DNA from: Candidatus Mycobacterium methanotrophicum
GTDB lineage: Bacteria; Actinomycetota; Actinomycetes; Mycobacteriales; Mycobacteriaceae
Assembly (NCBI RefSeq): GCF_023515995.1
Contig: NZ_CP097320.1
Span: 4,216,001-4,280,000, forward strand
Direction: 5' to 3'
Length of the DNA: 64,000 nt
Numbering within the stretch: the first letter of the stretch is position 1; each line of letters starts with the position of its first letter. Shown one piece after another: positions 35,321 to 43,136 of the stretch. A program made the translations under genes and the position numbers. Below the pieces are notes generated by a model. It ran no database searches and was not told the DNA's origin. It saw nothing but the letters and a program-made list of their open reading frames with translations.

Positions 35321-36133
35321 ATGCGGATGCGGAAGGTGCTGGCCGCTGCGGCAGCGGTGGTGCTGGCCGCCGTGATCGGGCTGCTGGGAGCCGTAGGCGT
35401 CGACTTCGGGACCACCATCTACGCCGAGTATCGGCTGGCCCGCACGGTGCGGCAGGCAGCGGGCCTGGGTTTCGATCCATTCGTCGCGATCCTCGGCTTT
35501 CCGGTAATCCCGCAGGCGATGCGCGACCGCTACGACGAGGTGGAAATCAAGGCCGGCGCCGTCGACCGTCCGGTGATCGGGAAAGCCACGCTGGAGGCGA
35601 CCATGCATTCGATCGACTTAATCGACACATCGTGGCTGATCCGGCCCAGTGCCAAGCTTCGGGTCGGCAAGCTGGAGAGCCGGATCATCATCGACTCGCT
35701 GCATCTTGGCCGCTACATGGGTATCCGCGACCTGATGGTGGAGGCGCCGCCGCAGGAGACCAACGACGCGACCGGCGGGACAACTGAATCGGGGATCTCG
35801 GGTAGCCACGGTCTGGTGTTCACCGGCACCCCGAAGTCGGCCCACTTCGACAAGCGGGTCAGTGTGTCTGTGGACCTGTCGATGGCCGGCGACGACAAGA
35901 CCACGCTGGTGTTCGCCCCTACCGGTGTGCTGACCGGCCCGGACACCGCCAATCAGAAGGTTCCCGACGAGAAGCGCGACGCGGTGCTGGCCGCGTTCGC
36001 CGGCACGCTGCCCGACCAACGACTTCCGTTCGGGGTGGAGCCGACAAGCCAGGGCGCCCGTGGCTCCGATGTGATCATCGAGGGCATCACCGCCGGATTA
36101 ACCATTGCGCTCGACGGGTTCAACCGGGCGTGA
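35321..36133 (+). CDS. lmeA: LmeA-like DUF2993 lipoprotein-like exported protein
   Basis: A 270-aa homologue of Rv0817c. LmeA is a periplasmic phospholipase-like protein needed for full mannan elongation of lipomannan and lipoarabinomannan. The N-terminus MRMRKVLAAAAAVVLAAV is a signal or anchor; the remainder is a beta-rich DUF2993 domain. ATG 35321 gives a proper export signal, unlike the longer open frame back to 35129, which would span the direct repeats. Its stop overlaps the GTG of the next gene. Confidence 0.88.
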   Translation: MRMRKVLAAAAAVVLAAVIGLLGAVGVDFGTTIYAEYRLARTVRQAAGLGFDPFVAILGFPVIPQAMRDRYDEVEIKAGAVDRPVIGKATLEATMHSIDLIDTSWLIRPSAKLRVGKLESRIIIDSLHLGRYMGIRDLMVEAPPQETNDATGGTTESGISGSHGLVFTGTPKSAHFDKRVSVSVDLSMAGDDKTTLVFAPTGVLTGPDTANQKVPDEKRDAVLAAFAGTLPDQRLPFGVEPTSQGARGSDVIIEGITAGLTIALDGFNRA

Positions 36134-36546
36134 TCCCCGCGATCGTGGCCGTTGTGGCAGCGCTTGCCCTGGCGGCCGTCGTCGGCTTGCTGCTGACCCG
36201 GCGTGCCGGCACCGTCCGGCCGACCGATTCTTCGGCGGCCGCGCACGTGGACACCAGCGACTTGGGCCTGTCTGATGACGGGCCCACCGTCGTGCATTTC
36301 AGCGCGCCATGGTGCTCGCCGTGTGTCCACGTGCGGCGCGTGGTTACCCAGGTATGTGACGACCTTGGTGATGTCGCACACGTGGAAATCAACATGGACG
36401 CCAATCCGGCCGCCGCGCGACGTCTTTCAGTTTTGTCGCTGCCCACGACGTTTATCTTCGATGCGCAGGGGCGTCAGCGATACCGCGCCGCGGGTGTGCC
36501 GAAAGCCGATGACCTGCGGTCGGCGTTGGCTCCGCTGTTGGCTTGA
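36130..36546 (+). CDS. Membrane-anchored thioredoxin-like protein
   Basis: A 138-aa homologue of Rv0816c. An N-terminal membrane helix (VAVVAALALAAVVGLLL) is followed by a thioredoxin fold with the redox motif WCSPC in VVHFSAPWCSPCVHV and the cis-Pro strand LPTTFIFDAQG. It probably faces the outside and handles disulfides. The start GTG 36130 overlaps the lmeA stop by 4 nt. Confidence 0.88.
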   Translation: MIPAIVAVVAALALAAVVGLLLTRRAGTVRPTDSSAAAHVDTSDLGLSDDGPTVVHFSAPWCSPCVHVRRVVTQVCDDLGDVAHVEINMDANPAAARRLSVLSLPTTFIFDAQGRQRYRAAGVPKADDLRSALAPLLA

Positions 36547-36575
36547 TGGGGTGGCCATTGGGTAAGCTGTCGGAT

Positions 36576-36665
36576 GTGTCCTCCCGCCTTGAGCTTCTGC
36601 TCACCAAGCGCCGCGCAGTCGATCTGTGCCGCGTCGCGGGTTGCTGCTGTTGTTGTAGTTGCTGA
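36576..36665 (+). CDS. Poly-cysteine leader peptide (cysteine attenuator)
   Basis: A 29-aa peptide: GTG-started MSSRLELLLTKRRAVDLC, then RVAG and the tail CCCCCSC before TGA. The -10 box TAAGCT (36562-36567) places the transcription start at the GTG, so it is leaderless. Published work on mycobacteria describes leaderless poly-Cys short ORFs upstream of cysA2-type operons that act as cysteine-responsive attenuators. When cysteinyl-tRNA is scarce, ribosomes stall and downstream expression rises. This matches in sequence and place. Confidence 0.9.
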   Translation: MSSRLELLLTKRRAVDLCRVAGCCCCCSC

Positions 36666-36764
36666 GTAGCCGCGCTTTCTCGCGCCGCGCTCGAAGCAGC
36701 CAGGAACCAACATCATTGGCGCGCGTCCGCATACCCCCTGCATAGAGCAGCTAGGAGCACCATC
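36666..36764 (+). promoter_or_regulatory. Attenuator region between leader peptide and DUF4395 gene
   Basis: The 99 nt after the leader stop contain GC-rich self-complementary segments, such as CGCG-CTTTCT-CGCG at about 36670-36685, and end with TAGGAG before the ATG at 36765. They could form the alternative hairpins or hide the ribosome site in the cysteine response. The exact fold was not computed. Confidence 0.45.
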
Positions 36765-37226
36765 ATGTCGAGCACCGGCACCGTCCACCAGGTCGATGTC
36801 CGTGGCCCCCGATTCGTCGCGTGGATCACCACCGGTGTGCTGGTGATCGCCCTGATCGTTTCGGGACTCAGCTCGCTGGCCGCCGCGGTCATTCTGAGTC
36901 TGCAGGCCGTCGTCTTCGCTATCGGCGCCGTCGCCGGCCCGCGCCGTCATCCCTACGGGATGGTGTTCGCCAGTGTGCTGGCGCCGCGGCTGGGACCTGT
37001 CCGCGAGCGTGAGCCGGCGGCGCCGCTGAAGTTCGCCCAACTGGTCGGCCTGGTCTTCGCAGTTATCGGCGCAGCCGGATTCGCTTTTGCTGCGCCGCCG
37101 GTCGGCCTCATCGCCACCGCCGCAGCACTGATGGCGGCTTTTCTCAACGCAGCTTTCGGGATCTGCCTGGGCTGCCAGCTCTACCCGCTCGTCGTGCATC
37201 TGAAGGCCCGCCTCCCGGACTTCTAA
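36765..37226 (+). CDS. DUF4395 membrane protein
   Basis: A 153-aa protein with four hydrophobic helices and a C-terminal cysteine pair in FGICLGCQLYP, typical of DUF4395. The family is found beside rhodaneses and thioredoxins and may move or sense reduced sulfur; its function is not established. It is the first structural gene after the poly-Cys leader, so its expression should respond to cysteine supply. Confidence 0.82.
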   Translation: MSSTGTVHQVDVRGPRFVAWITTGVLVIALIVSGLSSLAAAVILSLQAVVFAIGAVAGPRRHPYGMVFASVLAPRLGPVREREPAAPLKFAQLVGLVFAVIGAAGFAFAAPPVGLIATAAALMAAFLNAAFGICLGCQLYPLVVHLKARLPDF

Positions 37227-37256
37227 GCCCGCGTAACTGCCGAAAGGACCCCCAAC

Positions 37257-37928
37257 ATGGCACGCGCCGACGTCCTGGTCTCCGCCGACTGGGCCCAGAG
37301 CAATCTCGACGCCGGCAACACGGTCTTCGTCGAAGTCGACGAGGACACCGGCGCATACGACGTCGGCCACGTCCCCGGCGCAGTCAAACTGGACTGGCGT
37401 ACCGATCTGCAAGACCCGGTCCGGCGTGACTTCCTCGACGCCCAGCAGTTCTCCAAACTGCTCAGTGACCGCGGCATCGCCAACGACGACACCGTGATCC
37501 TCTACGGCGGCAACAACAACTGGTTCGCCGCCTACGCGTACTGGTATCTCAAGCTGTACGGTCACGACAACGTCAAGCTCATCGACGGTGGCCGCAAGAA
37601 GCGGGAGCTCGACGGGTGGCCGCTGTCGGCCGAGACGGTGAACCGACCGGCGACGTCATACATCGCAAGGGCGCCCGACAACAGCATCCGCGCGTTTCGC
37701 GATGACGTCATCGCGGCCATCAACGTCAAGAACCTGGTCGATGTCCGCTCTCCGGACGAGTTCTCCGGCAAGGTGATGGCACCGGCGCACCTGCCTCAGG
37801 AACAAAGCCAGCGGCCGGGCCACATCCCCGGCGCGATCAACGTGCCGTGGAGCAAAGCCGCCAACGAGGACGGCAGTTGGACGGAATACGGCTCCCTGGT
37901 GGGCGCCCCGATCGAGTTGGGAAGCTGA
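37257..37928 (+). CDS. CysA2/SseA-type thiosulfate sulfurtransferase lacking its active-site segment
   Basis: A 223-aa tandem rhodanese close to Rv0815c (CysA2, 277 aa). The first domain and most of the second are intact (YGGNNNWFAAYAYWY, LVDVRSPDEFSGK). After INVPWSKAANEDG the chain jumps straight to SWTEYGSLVGAPIELGS, the normal C-terminus. About 54 residues that normally lie between, including the catalytic loop with Cys (CRIGERS in the family), are missing without a frameshift. The protein should be made but cannot carry a persulfide on that Cys. It sits between DUF4395 and sseC in the cysteine-controlled operon. Confidence 0.9.
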   Translation: MARADVLVSADWAQSNLDAGNTVFVEVDEDTGAYDVGHVPGAVKLDWRTDLQDPVRRDFLDAQQFSKLLSDRGIANDDTVILYGGNNNWFAAYAYWYLKLYGHDNVKLIDGGRKKRELDGWPLSAETVNRPATSYIARAPDNSIRAFRDDVIAAINVKNLVDVRSPDEFSGKVMAPAHLPQEQSQRPGHIPGAINVPWSKAANEDGSWTEYGSLVGAPIELGS

Positions 37929-37929
37929 T

Positions 37930-38232
37930 ATGTGCTCTGCACCAAAGCAAGGACAGACGTTGCCGGCCAGCGTCGACCTGGAGAAGGAGACGGTGATCAT
38001 CGGTCGCGTCGTCGATGGTAACGGCCAGGCGGTTGGCGGGGCGTTCGTGCGTCTGCTGGACTCGTCCGACGAGTTCACCGCCGAGGTCGTCGCGTCGGCC
38101 ACCGGTGACTTCCGGTTCTTCGCTGCGCCGGGATCATGGACGCTGCGTGCGCTGTCGGCTGTCGGTAACGGTGACGCGGTGGTGAGCCCGTCGGGCGCCG
38201 GGGTCCACGAGGTCGACGTCAAGCTCGCCTGA
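37930..38232 (+). CDS. SseC-like DUF1416 protein
   Basis: A 100-aa protein matching Rv0814c/Rv3118, always paired with CysA2-type rhodaneses. The body is a small beta-sandwich (ETVIIGRVVDGNGQAVGGAFV, then TGDFRFFAAPGSWTLRAL) and the N-terminus carries a Cys. The ATG at 37930 directly follows the rhodanese stop, so they are coupled. Its role in sulfur metabolism is inferred from this pairing. Confidence 0.9.
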   Translation: MCSAPKQGQTLPASVDLEKETVIIGRVVDGNGQAVGGAFVRLLDSSDEFTAEVVASATGDFRFFAAPGSWTLRALSAVGNGDAVVSPSGAGVHEVDVKLA

Positions 38233-38286
38233 CCACCAGGTCTCCCCCGCCAGTCCCAGGATCGTTGGCGAACTAGACTCGTTGCC

Positions 38287-38385
38287 GTGGTTCTGTTCTT
38301 CGAGATCATGCTGGTCGCCGCCGTTGTGGTGATCTCTTGGTTCGCGCTGTACACCCTGTACCGGCTGATCACCGACGAGTCGTGA
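38287..38385 (+). CDS. 32-aa single-pass membrane protein
   Basis: GTG-started peptide VLFFEIMLVAAVVVISWF followed by ALYTLYRLITDES. One transmembrane helix ends with a charged cytoplasmic tail. TAGACT (38273-38278) precedes the GTG by 8 nt, so transcription is probably leaderless. It lies between sseC and the nitrobindin gene, where I would expect a conserved small ORF in mycobacteria. The function is unknown. Confidence 0.7.
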   Translation: MVLFFEIMLVAAVVVISWFALYTLYRLITDES

Positions 38386-38430
38386 CGCGCCGTCGACGAT
38401 GCAGAGCGCAGCGATGCGGAGGAGCGGCGC

Positions 38431-39102
38431 ATGACCTCCAGCGCCGACGCCGGTGACGAGTCGGTCCACCCGCCTAGTTCCGGGGACCGTGCCGTGGCCG
38501 CAGCCGCCCAACGCGCCAAGGTGACTGCGGCTCGCAACATCCCGGTCTTCGACGACCTGCCTATTCCCGCGGACACTGCGAACCTGCGCGAAGGCGCAAA
38601 CCTGAATGACGCCCTGCTGGCTTTGCTTCCGCTGGTTGGCGTGTGGCGCGGCGAAGGCGAGGGCCGCGGAGCCAACGGCGACTACCGGTTCGGGCAGCAG
38701 ATCGTGGTCTCACACGACGGCGGCGACTATCTCAACTGGGAAGCACGGTCCTGGCGGCTTACCGATTCCGGCGACTACCAAGGACCCGACTTGCGGGAAA
38801 CCGGCTACTGGCGCTTCGTGAACGATCCCCACGACCTGACTGAGTCAGACGCCATCGAGTTGCTGCTGGCGCACTCGGCCGGCTACGTCGAGCTGTTCTA
38901 CGGGCGGCCGCTCAACCAGTCGTCATGGGAATTGGTCACCGATGCCTTGGCCCGCAGCCGGTCTGGCGTGCTGGTCGGTGGCGCTAAGCGGCTCTACGGC
39001 ATCGTCGAGGGCGGTGACCTGGCCTACGTCGAAGAACGGGTGGACGCCGACGGGGGGTTGGTGCCGCACGTGTCGGCGCGGCTGTCGCGGTTCGCCGGCT
39101 AG
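38431..39102 (+). CDS. Nitrobindin-like heme protein (peroxynitrite isomerase family)
   Basis: A 223-aa homologue of Rv0813c. The beta-barrel begins at GVWRGEGEG, the G-x-W-x-G-x-G-x-G signature, and later blocks are RETGYWRF and [16 protein letters not shown]. Such nitrobindins bind ferric heme through a C-terminal His and isomerise peroxynitrite to nitrate. The first ~50 residues are a flexible extension. ATG 38431 has GGAGGAG upstream. Confidence 0.88.
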   Translation: MTSSADAGDESVHPPSSGDRAVAAAAQRAKVTAARNIPVFDDLPIPADTANLREGANLNDALLALLPLVGVWRGEGEGRGANGDYRFGQQIVVSHDGGDYLNWEARSWRLTDSGDYQGPDLRETGYWRFVNDPHDLTESDAIELLLAHSAGYVELFYGRPLNQSSWELVTDALARSRSGVLVGGAKRLYGIVEGGDLAYVEERVDADGGLVPHVSARLSRFAG

Positions 39103-39205
39103 CACGCGCTGGCAGCTGCGGCCGAATGCTGCTCGACCAGGGCGAAGATGCGTTATCGTCGCATCGCAGTTTGACTGTTCGCCCCCGTGCCGAGGGGAGA
39201 GTGCT

Positions 39206-40286
39206 ATGGGGCTCTTTATCAGCTATTCGAGCCAAGACAGGTCGGCCATCGAGCCCCTGACGGCAGCGCTTCGGCGGGCCCGCCAGCAGGTTTGGTTCGA
39301 TGACGACCTGGGCGGCGGCGAAGCCTGGTGGAACGAAATCCTCGAGCAGATCCGCTCGTGCGAGGTCTTCATCGTCGCGCTGTCGAATCACTCGCCGGAG
39401 TCCAAGCCCTGTCAGGCCGAATTGCGCTATGCGAAAGCCCTCCAGAGACCGATCCTTCCCGTTCGGATCGGCCCGGTCGACAGCATGCGGGCCAATCCCC
39501 TTGCGTCGCTGCAGGTTATCGATTACCAGAACCCGACCGTCGACACCGGTATCCAGCTGGTCAGCGCGGTCCACGCGTTAGCGGCCCAACAGCCGCCGTT
39601 GCCCTCGCCGCCGCCCGACGAACCGCCGGTGCCGTTCGCCTATCTGATGCGGCTCAGCAGCACCCTCGCCGAGCAAGATCTTGACCCTCGCCAACAAACT
39701 CACTTGCTGACCGAACTCAAATCCGGGCTCGAAGAGGACGGCGACGATCCCACTGCCCGAAACGACATCGCCCGTCTGCTGCGCACGCTGCGTGACCGAA
39801 GCGATGTCACCTACCGCACCCGAAGCGAAATCGACAACCTGCTGGCGTCGGTCGACGCGAAGTCCCCAACCGCAGCAGCGTCATCCACAGAACCCGACCA
39901 ACCAGGCGGGGCCGCTGGCGGGTCGACGACTCCGACACGAACCGGCACCGCCACCGAGCATCTCGGCGGCGCCAAACCGTCCCGCGCTGCCCTCGACTGG
40001 ACGAAGCCTGCCCGCTTCGGATGACGGTGGGGCGTCCCGCAGGCGGTTATTGATCGCGGCCGGTGCCGGACTAACGGTCGTCGTCGCGGTCGTGGTGGTA
40101 GCGGTGCTCGTCACCCAACGGCCGAGCCCCACACCGTCACCGAAACCGACCACCCCAGCTGCCGCACCGACGCCATCCGCAAACCTGAACTCGATTCTGC
40201 TCAGCGCCGCAGATATCAACACCCGGCGCCTTCGTCACACCTGGACAAGCGCATATCGGCTGCCGCAGAGAGCCTTTGGCGTTTAG
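39206..40286 (+). pseudogene. TIR-domain membrane sensor, frameshifted and truncated
   Basis: ATG 39206 with GGGGAG upstream starts a TIR domain: MGLFISYSSQDRSAIEPL, WFDDDLGGGEAWW, and the likely NADase Glu72 in SKPCQAELRYAKAL. A helical region and a Pro/Thr-rich linker follow. This frame stops at 40022-40024. In another frame the sequence continues as ASRRRLLIAAGAGLTVVVAV, a membrane helix, then a Pro/Thr linker and LNSILLSAADIN, the opening of a PknH-type extracellular sensor domain. That domain is cut off after 20-odd unrelated residues at 40286. The ancestral protein was TIR-TM-sensor, an outside-in NAD-directed signal device. The present gene could still make a soluble 272-aa TIR protein. 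Confidence 0.7.
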
Positions 40287-40308
40287 GGCTAGACCTCAAG
40301 AAATGGGC

Positions 40309-40357
40309 AGCCCCCGAGCCATAGTTCCTGGTTGGACAGACCGGAGGCTCGGGGGCT
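40309..40357. repeat. 12-bp inverted repeat with 25-nt loop
   Basis: AGCCCCCGAGCC (40309-40320) and GGCTCGGGGGCT (40346-40357) are perfect complements. There is no T tract. It sits 23 bp after the TIR remnant in a 233-bp stretch (40287-40519) otherwise empty of genes. It may be a bidirectional terminator for the convergent TIR and aminotransferase genes, or the scar of a lost element. Confidence 0.6.
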
Positions 40358-40519
40358 GGGTGGCTGCGGGGAATTCGCCAGCGCGCGCAGGTGATTCCTC
40401 GCCCGGTACAGCTAGCGGGCAGCCACCTCACAAGTCCATTCAGCTATCAATTTCGCGGACCACCTCCTTCCCTGTGTACGGCCGACCGTACCCGGTCAGC
40501 GCCGCGCCGACAACCGATT

Positions 40520-41407
40520 TCAGCGATCGCTGACAATGGCGGCGTCGACAAGCTCGGCGAATTCCGCCGCCATCGGGGCGCTCGGCAATACCCACCCGTC
40601 GAGCGTATGGACGCGAGCCGCCAGCGTCATGCTCGACACTAACCAAATTCCTTGCGCTGCAAAAAGATCAGCGACACGCAGAGCACGATAGTCGCAGTCG
40701 TAGCCTTTGGCGCGGGCGACGCCGAACAGCGCCTGCTGCGTGGTCCCGCGCAGGATCGGATACCAGGGCGGCGGAGTCAGCAGGCACACATTGCCCCCGG
40801 CTGCTGCGCCACCGACGGCGATCACCACCGTCGACCGCGGGCCTTCCAGAACGTAGCCGTCCGAGCTGACGAAAATGACGTCACCGGCGCCCTGCCGGGC
40901 GGCATGTCGCAGCGCGGCCATGTTGATGGCGTAGGACAGCGTCTTGGCGCCGGCCAGCAGCCACGGCATCGCCTCGACACCGGTCGCGGGCAGCTCGCGG
41001 GGCAGCGTCACCGCGGCCACGCCGTCGCGACGGGCGGCAGTGATCCGGTCGGCGATCGGATTGACCGTCACGTAGGCGGTGGACGCGGAGCCGCGTTCCC
41101 GGCCGCGGCTGTAGACCAAGCGCATCGCACCCTCGTCGGCGGTGTCGGACGCCCACTGCCGCGCTGCCAAGTCGATCGCGTGCCGCCAGGCCGTCAGGTC
41201 CGGCGCCGCCAGATCCAGCAGTTTCGCCGAATGGCTCAGCCGGCTTAGATGCGCCTCCACCAGGCACGGCTTGCCGTCGCGGACCAGCAACGTCTCGAAC
41301 ACGCCGTCGCCCCGCACTACGGCGAGGTCGTCGGCGAACAGGAGTGGCGTTGCCGGCGGATGTACCTCACCGTCGAGCGTGACGACCACGCCCGGGTGAC
41401 CTGTCAT
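40520..41407 (-). CDS. Aminodeoxychorismate lyase-like PLP enzyme
   Basis: A 295-aa class IV aminotransferase-fold protein matching Rv0812. It opens with VVVTLDGEVHPP and DDLAVVRGDGVFETLL. The PLP lysine lies in LLAGAKTLSYAINMAAL, and VLEGPRSTVVIAV is the cofactor phosphate strand region. Family members include PabC, which makes p-aminobenzoate for folate, and branched-chain or D-amino acid transaminases. ATG 41407 is preferred because upstream in-frame sequence is the tandem repeat. It is divergent from ygfZ. Confidence 0.85.
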   Translation of the reverse strand: MTGHPGVVVTLDGEVHPPATPLLFADDLAVVRGDGVFETLLVRDGKPCLVEAHLSRLSHSAKLLDLAAPDLTAWRHAIDLAARQWASDTADEGAMRLVYSRGRERGSASTAYVTVNPIADRITAARRDGVAAVTLPRELPATGVEAMPWLLAGAKTLSYAINMAALRHAARQGAGDVIFVSSDGYVLEGPRSTVVIAVGGAAAGGNVCLLTPPPWYPILRGTTQQALFGVARAKGYDCDYRALRVADLFAAQGIWLVSSMTLAARVHTLDGWVLPSAPMAAEFAELVDAAIVSDR

Positions 41408-41420
41408 GGACCAGAAGCCT

Positions 41421-41644
41421 AGTGGTGATCGCGAGCGCGGCGAAGCCGGGCGCTGCGGGTCGCCACCGAAAGACCTAGTGGTGATCGCGAGCGCGGCGAA
41501 GCCGGGCGCTGCGGGTCGCCACCGAAAGACCCAGTGGTGATCGCGAGCGCGGCGAAGCCGGGCGCTGCGGGTCGCCACCGAAAGACCCAGTGGTGATCGC
41601 GAGCGCGGCGAAGCCGGGCGCTGCGGGTCGCCACCATAAGACCC
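41421..41644. repeat. 56-bp tandem repeat, four copies (VNTR)
   Basis: Units begin AGTGGTGATCGCGAGCG at 41421, 41477, 41533 and 41589 and end with TCGCCACCGAAAGACC-like sequence, giving a strict 56-bp period; a fifth partial copy starts at 41645. Copies differ at only one to three positions. The array fills the whole divergent promoter region between the aminotransferase and ygfZ genes. Its reading frames on the minus strand merely extend shadow ORFs. Confidence 0.95.
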
Positions 41645-41670
41645 AGTGTCTGAGCCCGTAGAGTTGGTGT

Positions 41671-42765
41671 GTGTCCGCCGTTCCCGCCCCCGAGCCCGGC
41701 CCCGACGCCGGCGCGATCTGGCATTTTGGCGACCCGCTGGGCGAGCAGCGGGCAGCCGAAACCGCCGCCGTGCTGGTCGATCGCTCGCACCGTCGGGTGC
41801 TCACATTGACCGGTGCCGACCGGCAAACCTGGCTGAACAGCATCTCGAGCCAACGTGTCAGCGAGCTGCCCGACGGCGCCAGCACGCAAAACCTCAGCCT
41901 GGACGGGCAGGGACGCGTCGAGGATCACTGGATTCAAACCGAGTTCGGCGGCGTCACCTATCTCGACACCGAGCCATGGCGGGGCGAGCCGCTGTTGGAC
42001 TATCTGCGCAAGATGGTGTTCTGGTCGGACGTCATTCCCGCCGCCGCGGACCTGGCCGTGCTCTCGCTGTTGGGGCCACAGCTCGGCGAGCCGGCGGTGC
42101 TCGAGGCGCTGGGATTGGATGCGTTGCCCGCCGAGATGACCGCGGTGCCGACGGCCGGTAATGGCTTCGTGCGCCGGATGATCGGGGCGCAAGCCGGCCA
42201 AGTCGAGCTGGATGTTTTGGTCGACCGACGCGAGTCCGCCGACCTGCAGCGCCGTTTAACGCAGGCGGGCCTGCGCCCGGCCGGAGTATGGACCTACGAG
42301 GCCCACCGGGTGGCGGCCGTGCGGCCGCGGCTCGGCGTCGACACCGACGAACGCACAATCCCGCACGAAGTGGGTTGGATCGGCGGCCCGGGGCTGGGCG
42401 CGGTCCACCTCGACAAAGGCTGCTACCGCGGTCAGGAGACCGTCGCGCGGGTGCACAACCTGGGCAAACCTCCCCGCGTGCTGGTGTTGTTGCACCTCGA
42501 CGGATCGGCGGACCGGCCCGCTACCGGCGACCCCGTATTGGCTGACGGTCGCGCAGTGGGCAGGCTCGGCACCGTGGTCGAGCACATCGATCTGGGTCCG
42601 GTGGCGCTCGCGCTGCTCAAACGGGGGATACCGGCCCAGACCGCGCTGATGACCGGCGGCGAGGCCGAGGTGCCCGCAGTGATCGACCCCGACTCGCTGC
42701 CGCCAATCGACGCGCCCGGCGCCGGTCGGGTGGCCGTCGAGCGACTCCGAGGAACGGCGCGATGA
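41671..42765 (+). CDS. ygfZ: YgfZ/CAF17-like folate-binding Fe-S maintenance protein
   Basis: A 364-aa GcvT-fold protein matching Rv0811c. The diagnostic motif DKGCYRGQETVARV, with the functional Cys, is present, as is the N-terminal LTLTGADRQTWLNSI. YgfZ proteins use tetrahydrofolate to support some Fe-S enzymes. Start GTG 41671 comes 26 nt after the tandem repeat array, so its promoter must lie in or overlap the array. Confidence 0.9.
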   Translation: MSAVPAPEPGPDAGAIWHFGDPLGEQRAAETAAVLVDRSHRRVLTLTGADRQTWLNSISSQRVSELPDGASTQNLSLDGQGRVEDHWIQTEFGGVTYLDTEPWRGEPLLDYLRKMVFWSDVIPAAADLAVLSLLGPQLGEPAVLEALGLDALPAEMTAVPTAGNGFVRRMIGAQAGQVELDVLVDRRESADLQRRLTQAGLRPAGVWTYEAHRVAAVRPRLGVDTDERTIPHEVGWIGGPGLGAVHLDKGCYRGQETVARVHNLGKPPRVLVLLHLDGSADRPATGDPVLADGRAVGRLGTVVEHIDLGPVALALLKRGIPAQTALMTGGEAEVPAVIDPDSLPPIDAPGAGRVAVERLRGTAR

Positions 42766-42898
42766 CTATCTGCACGGGTGCGGGGCGCGACAGCACGCAC
42801 CCATCGGGCACGCTAAGCTGTCAGCAGGACAATAAAGACAAAAGATCGGAGCCGCCTACTCGTTGGGCCGCTCCGTTATTGCGCGAGGGGGTTCCCCC

Positions 42899-43075
42899 AT
42901 GGGCCGCGGCCGGGCTAAGGCGAAGCAGACCAAGGTTGCTCGTCAACTTAAGTACAGCTCACCGCAGACCGATTTCGATCGGCTTCAGCGCGAGCTGTCC
43001 GGGTCGGGCGATGACGACGCCGACCAGCAGGACGGCGAAGAACCCTGGAATGCCGACGACGACTGGCGCCGCTGA
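42899..43075 (+). CDS. DUF3073 small acidic protein
   Basis: A 58-aa protein matching Rv0810c: a basic N-terminus (MGRGRAKAKQTKVARQLKY) and an acidic Asp-rich tail ending DDDWRR. The family is nearly universal in actinobacteria; function unknown. A TAAGCT -10-like box lies about 85 nt upstream, and a short hairpin GGGGG-TT-CCCCC overlaps the ribosome-binding region just before the ATG, which might control translation. Confidence 0.9.
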   Translation: MGRGRAKAKQTKVARQLKYSSPQTDFDRLQRELSGSGDDDADQQDGEEPWNADDDWRR

Positions 43076-43136
43076 AAGTTTTCGGAACCACCAGCGGCCA
43101 TTTCCGGCCCGCATTGGTATCGCCTCAAGCTGATTC

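Noticed and set aside
41421-41644. CRISPR array
   Set aside because: The 56-bp units are contiguous with no unique spacers and no cas genes are nearby; it is a tandem repeat.
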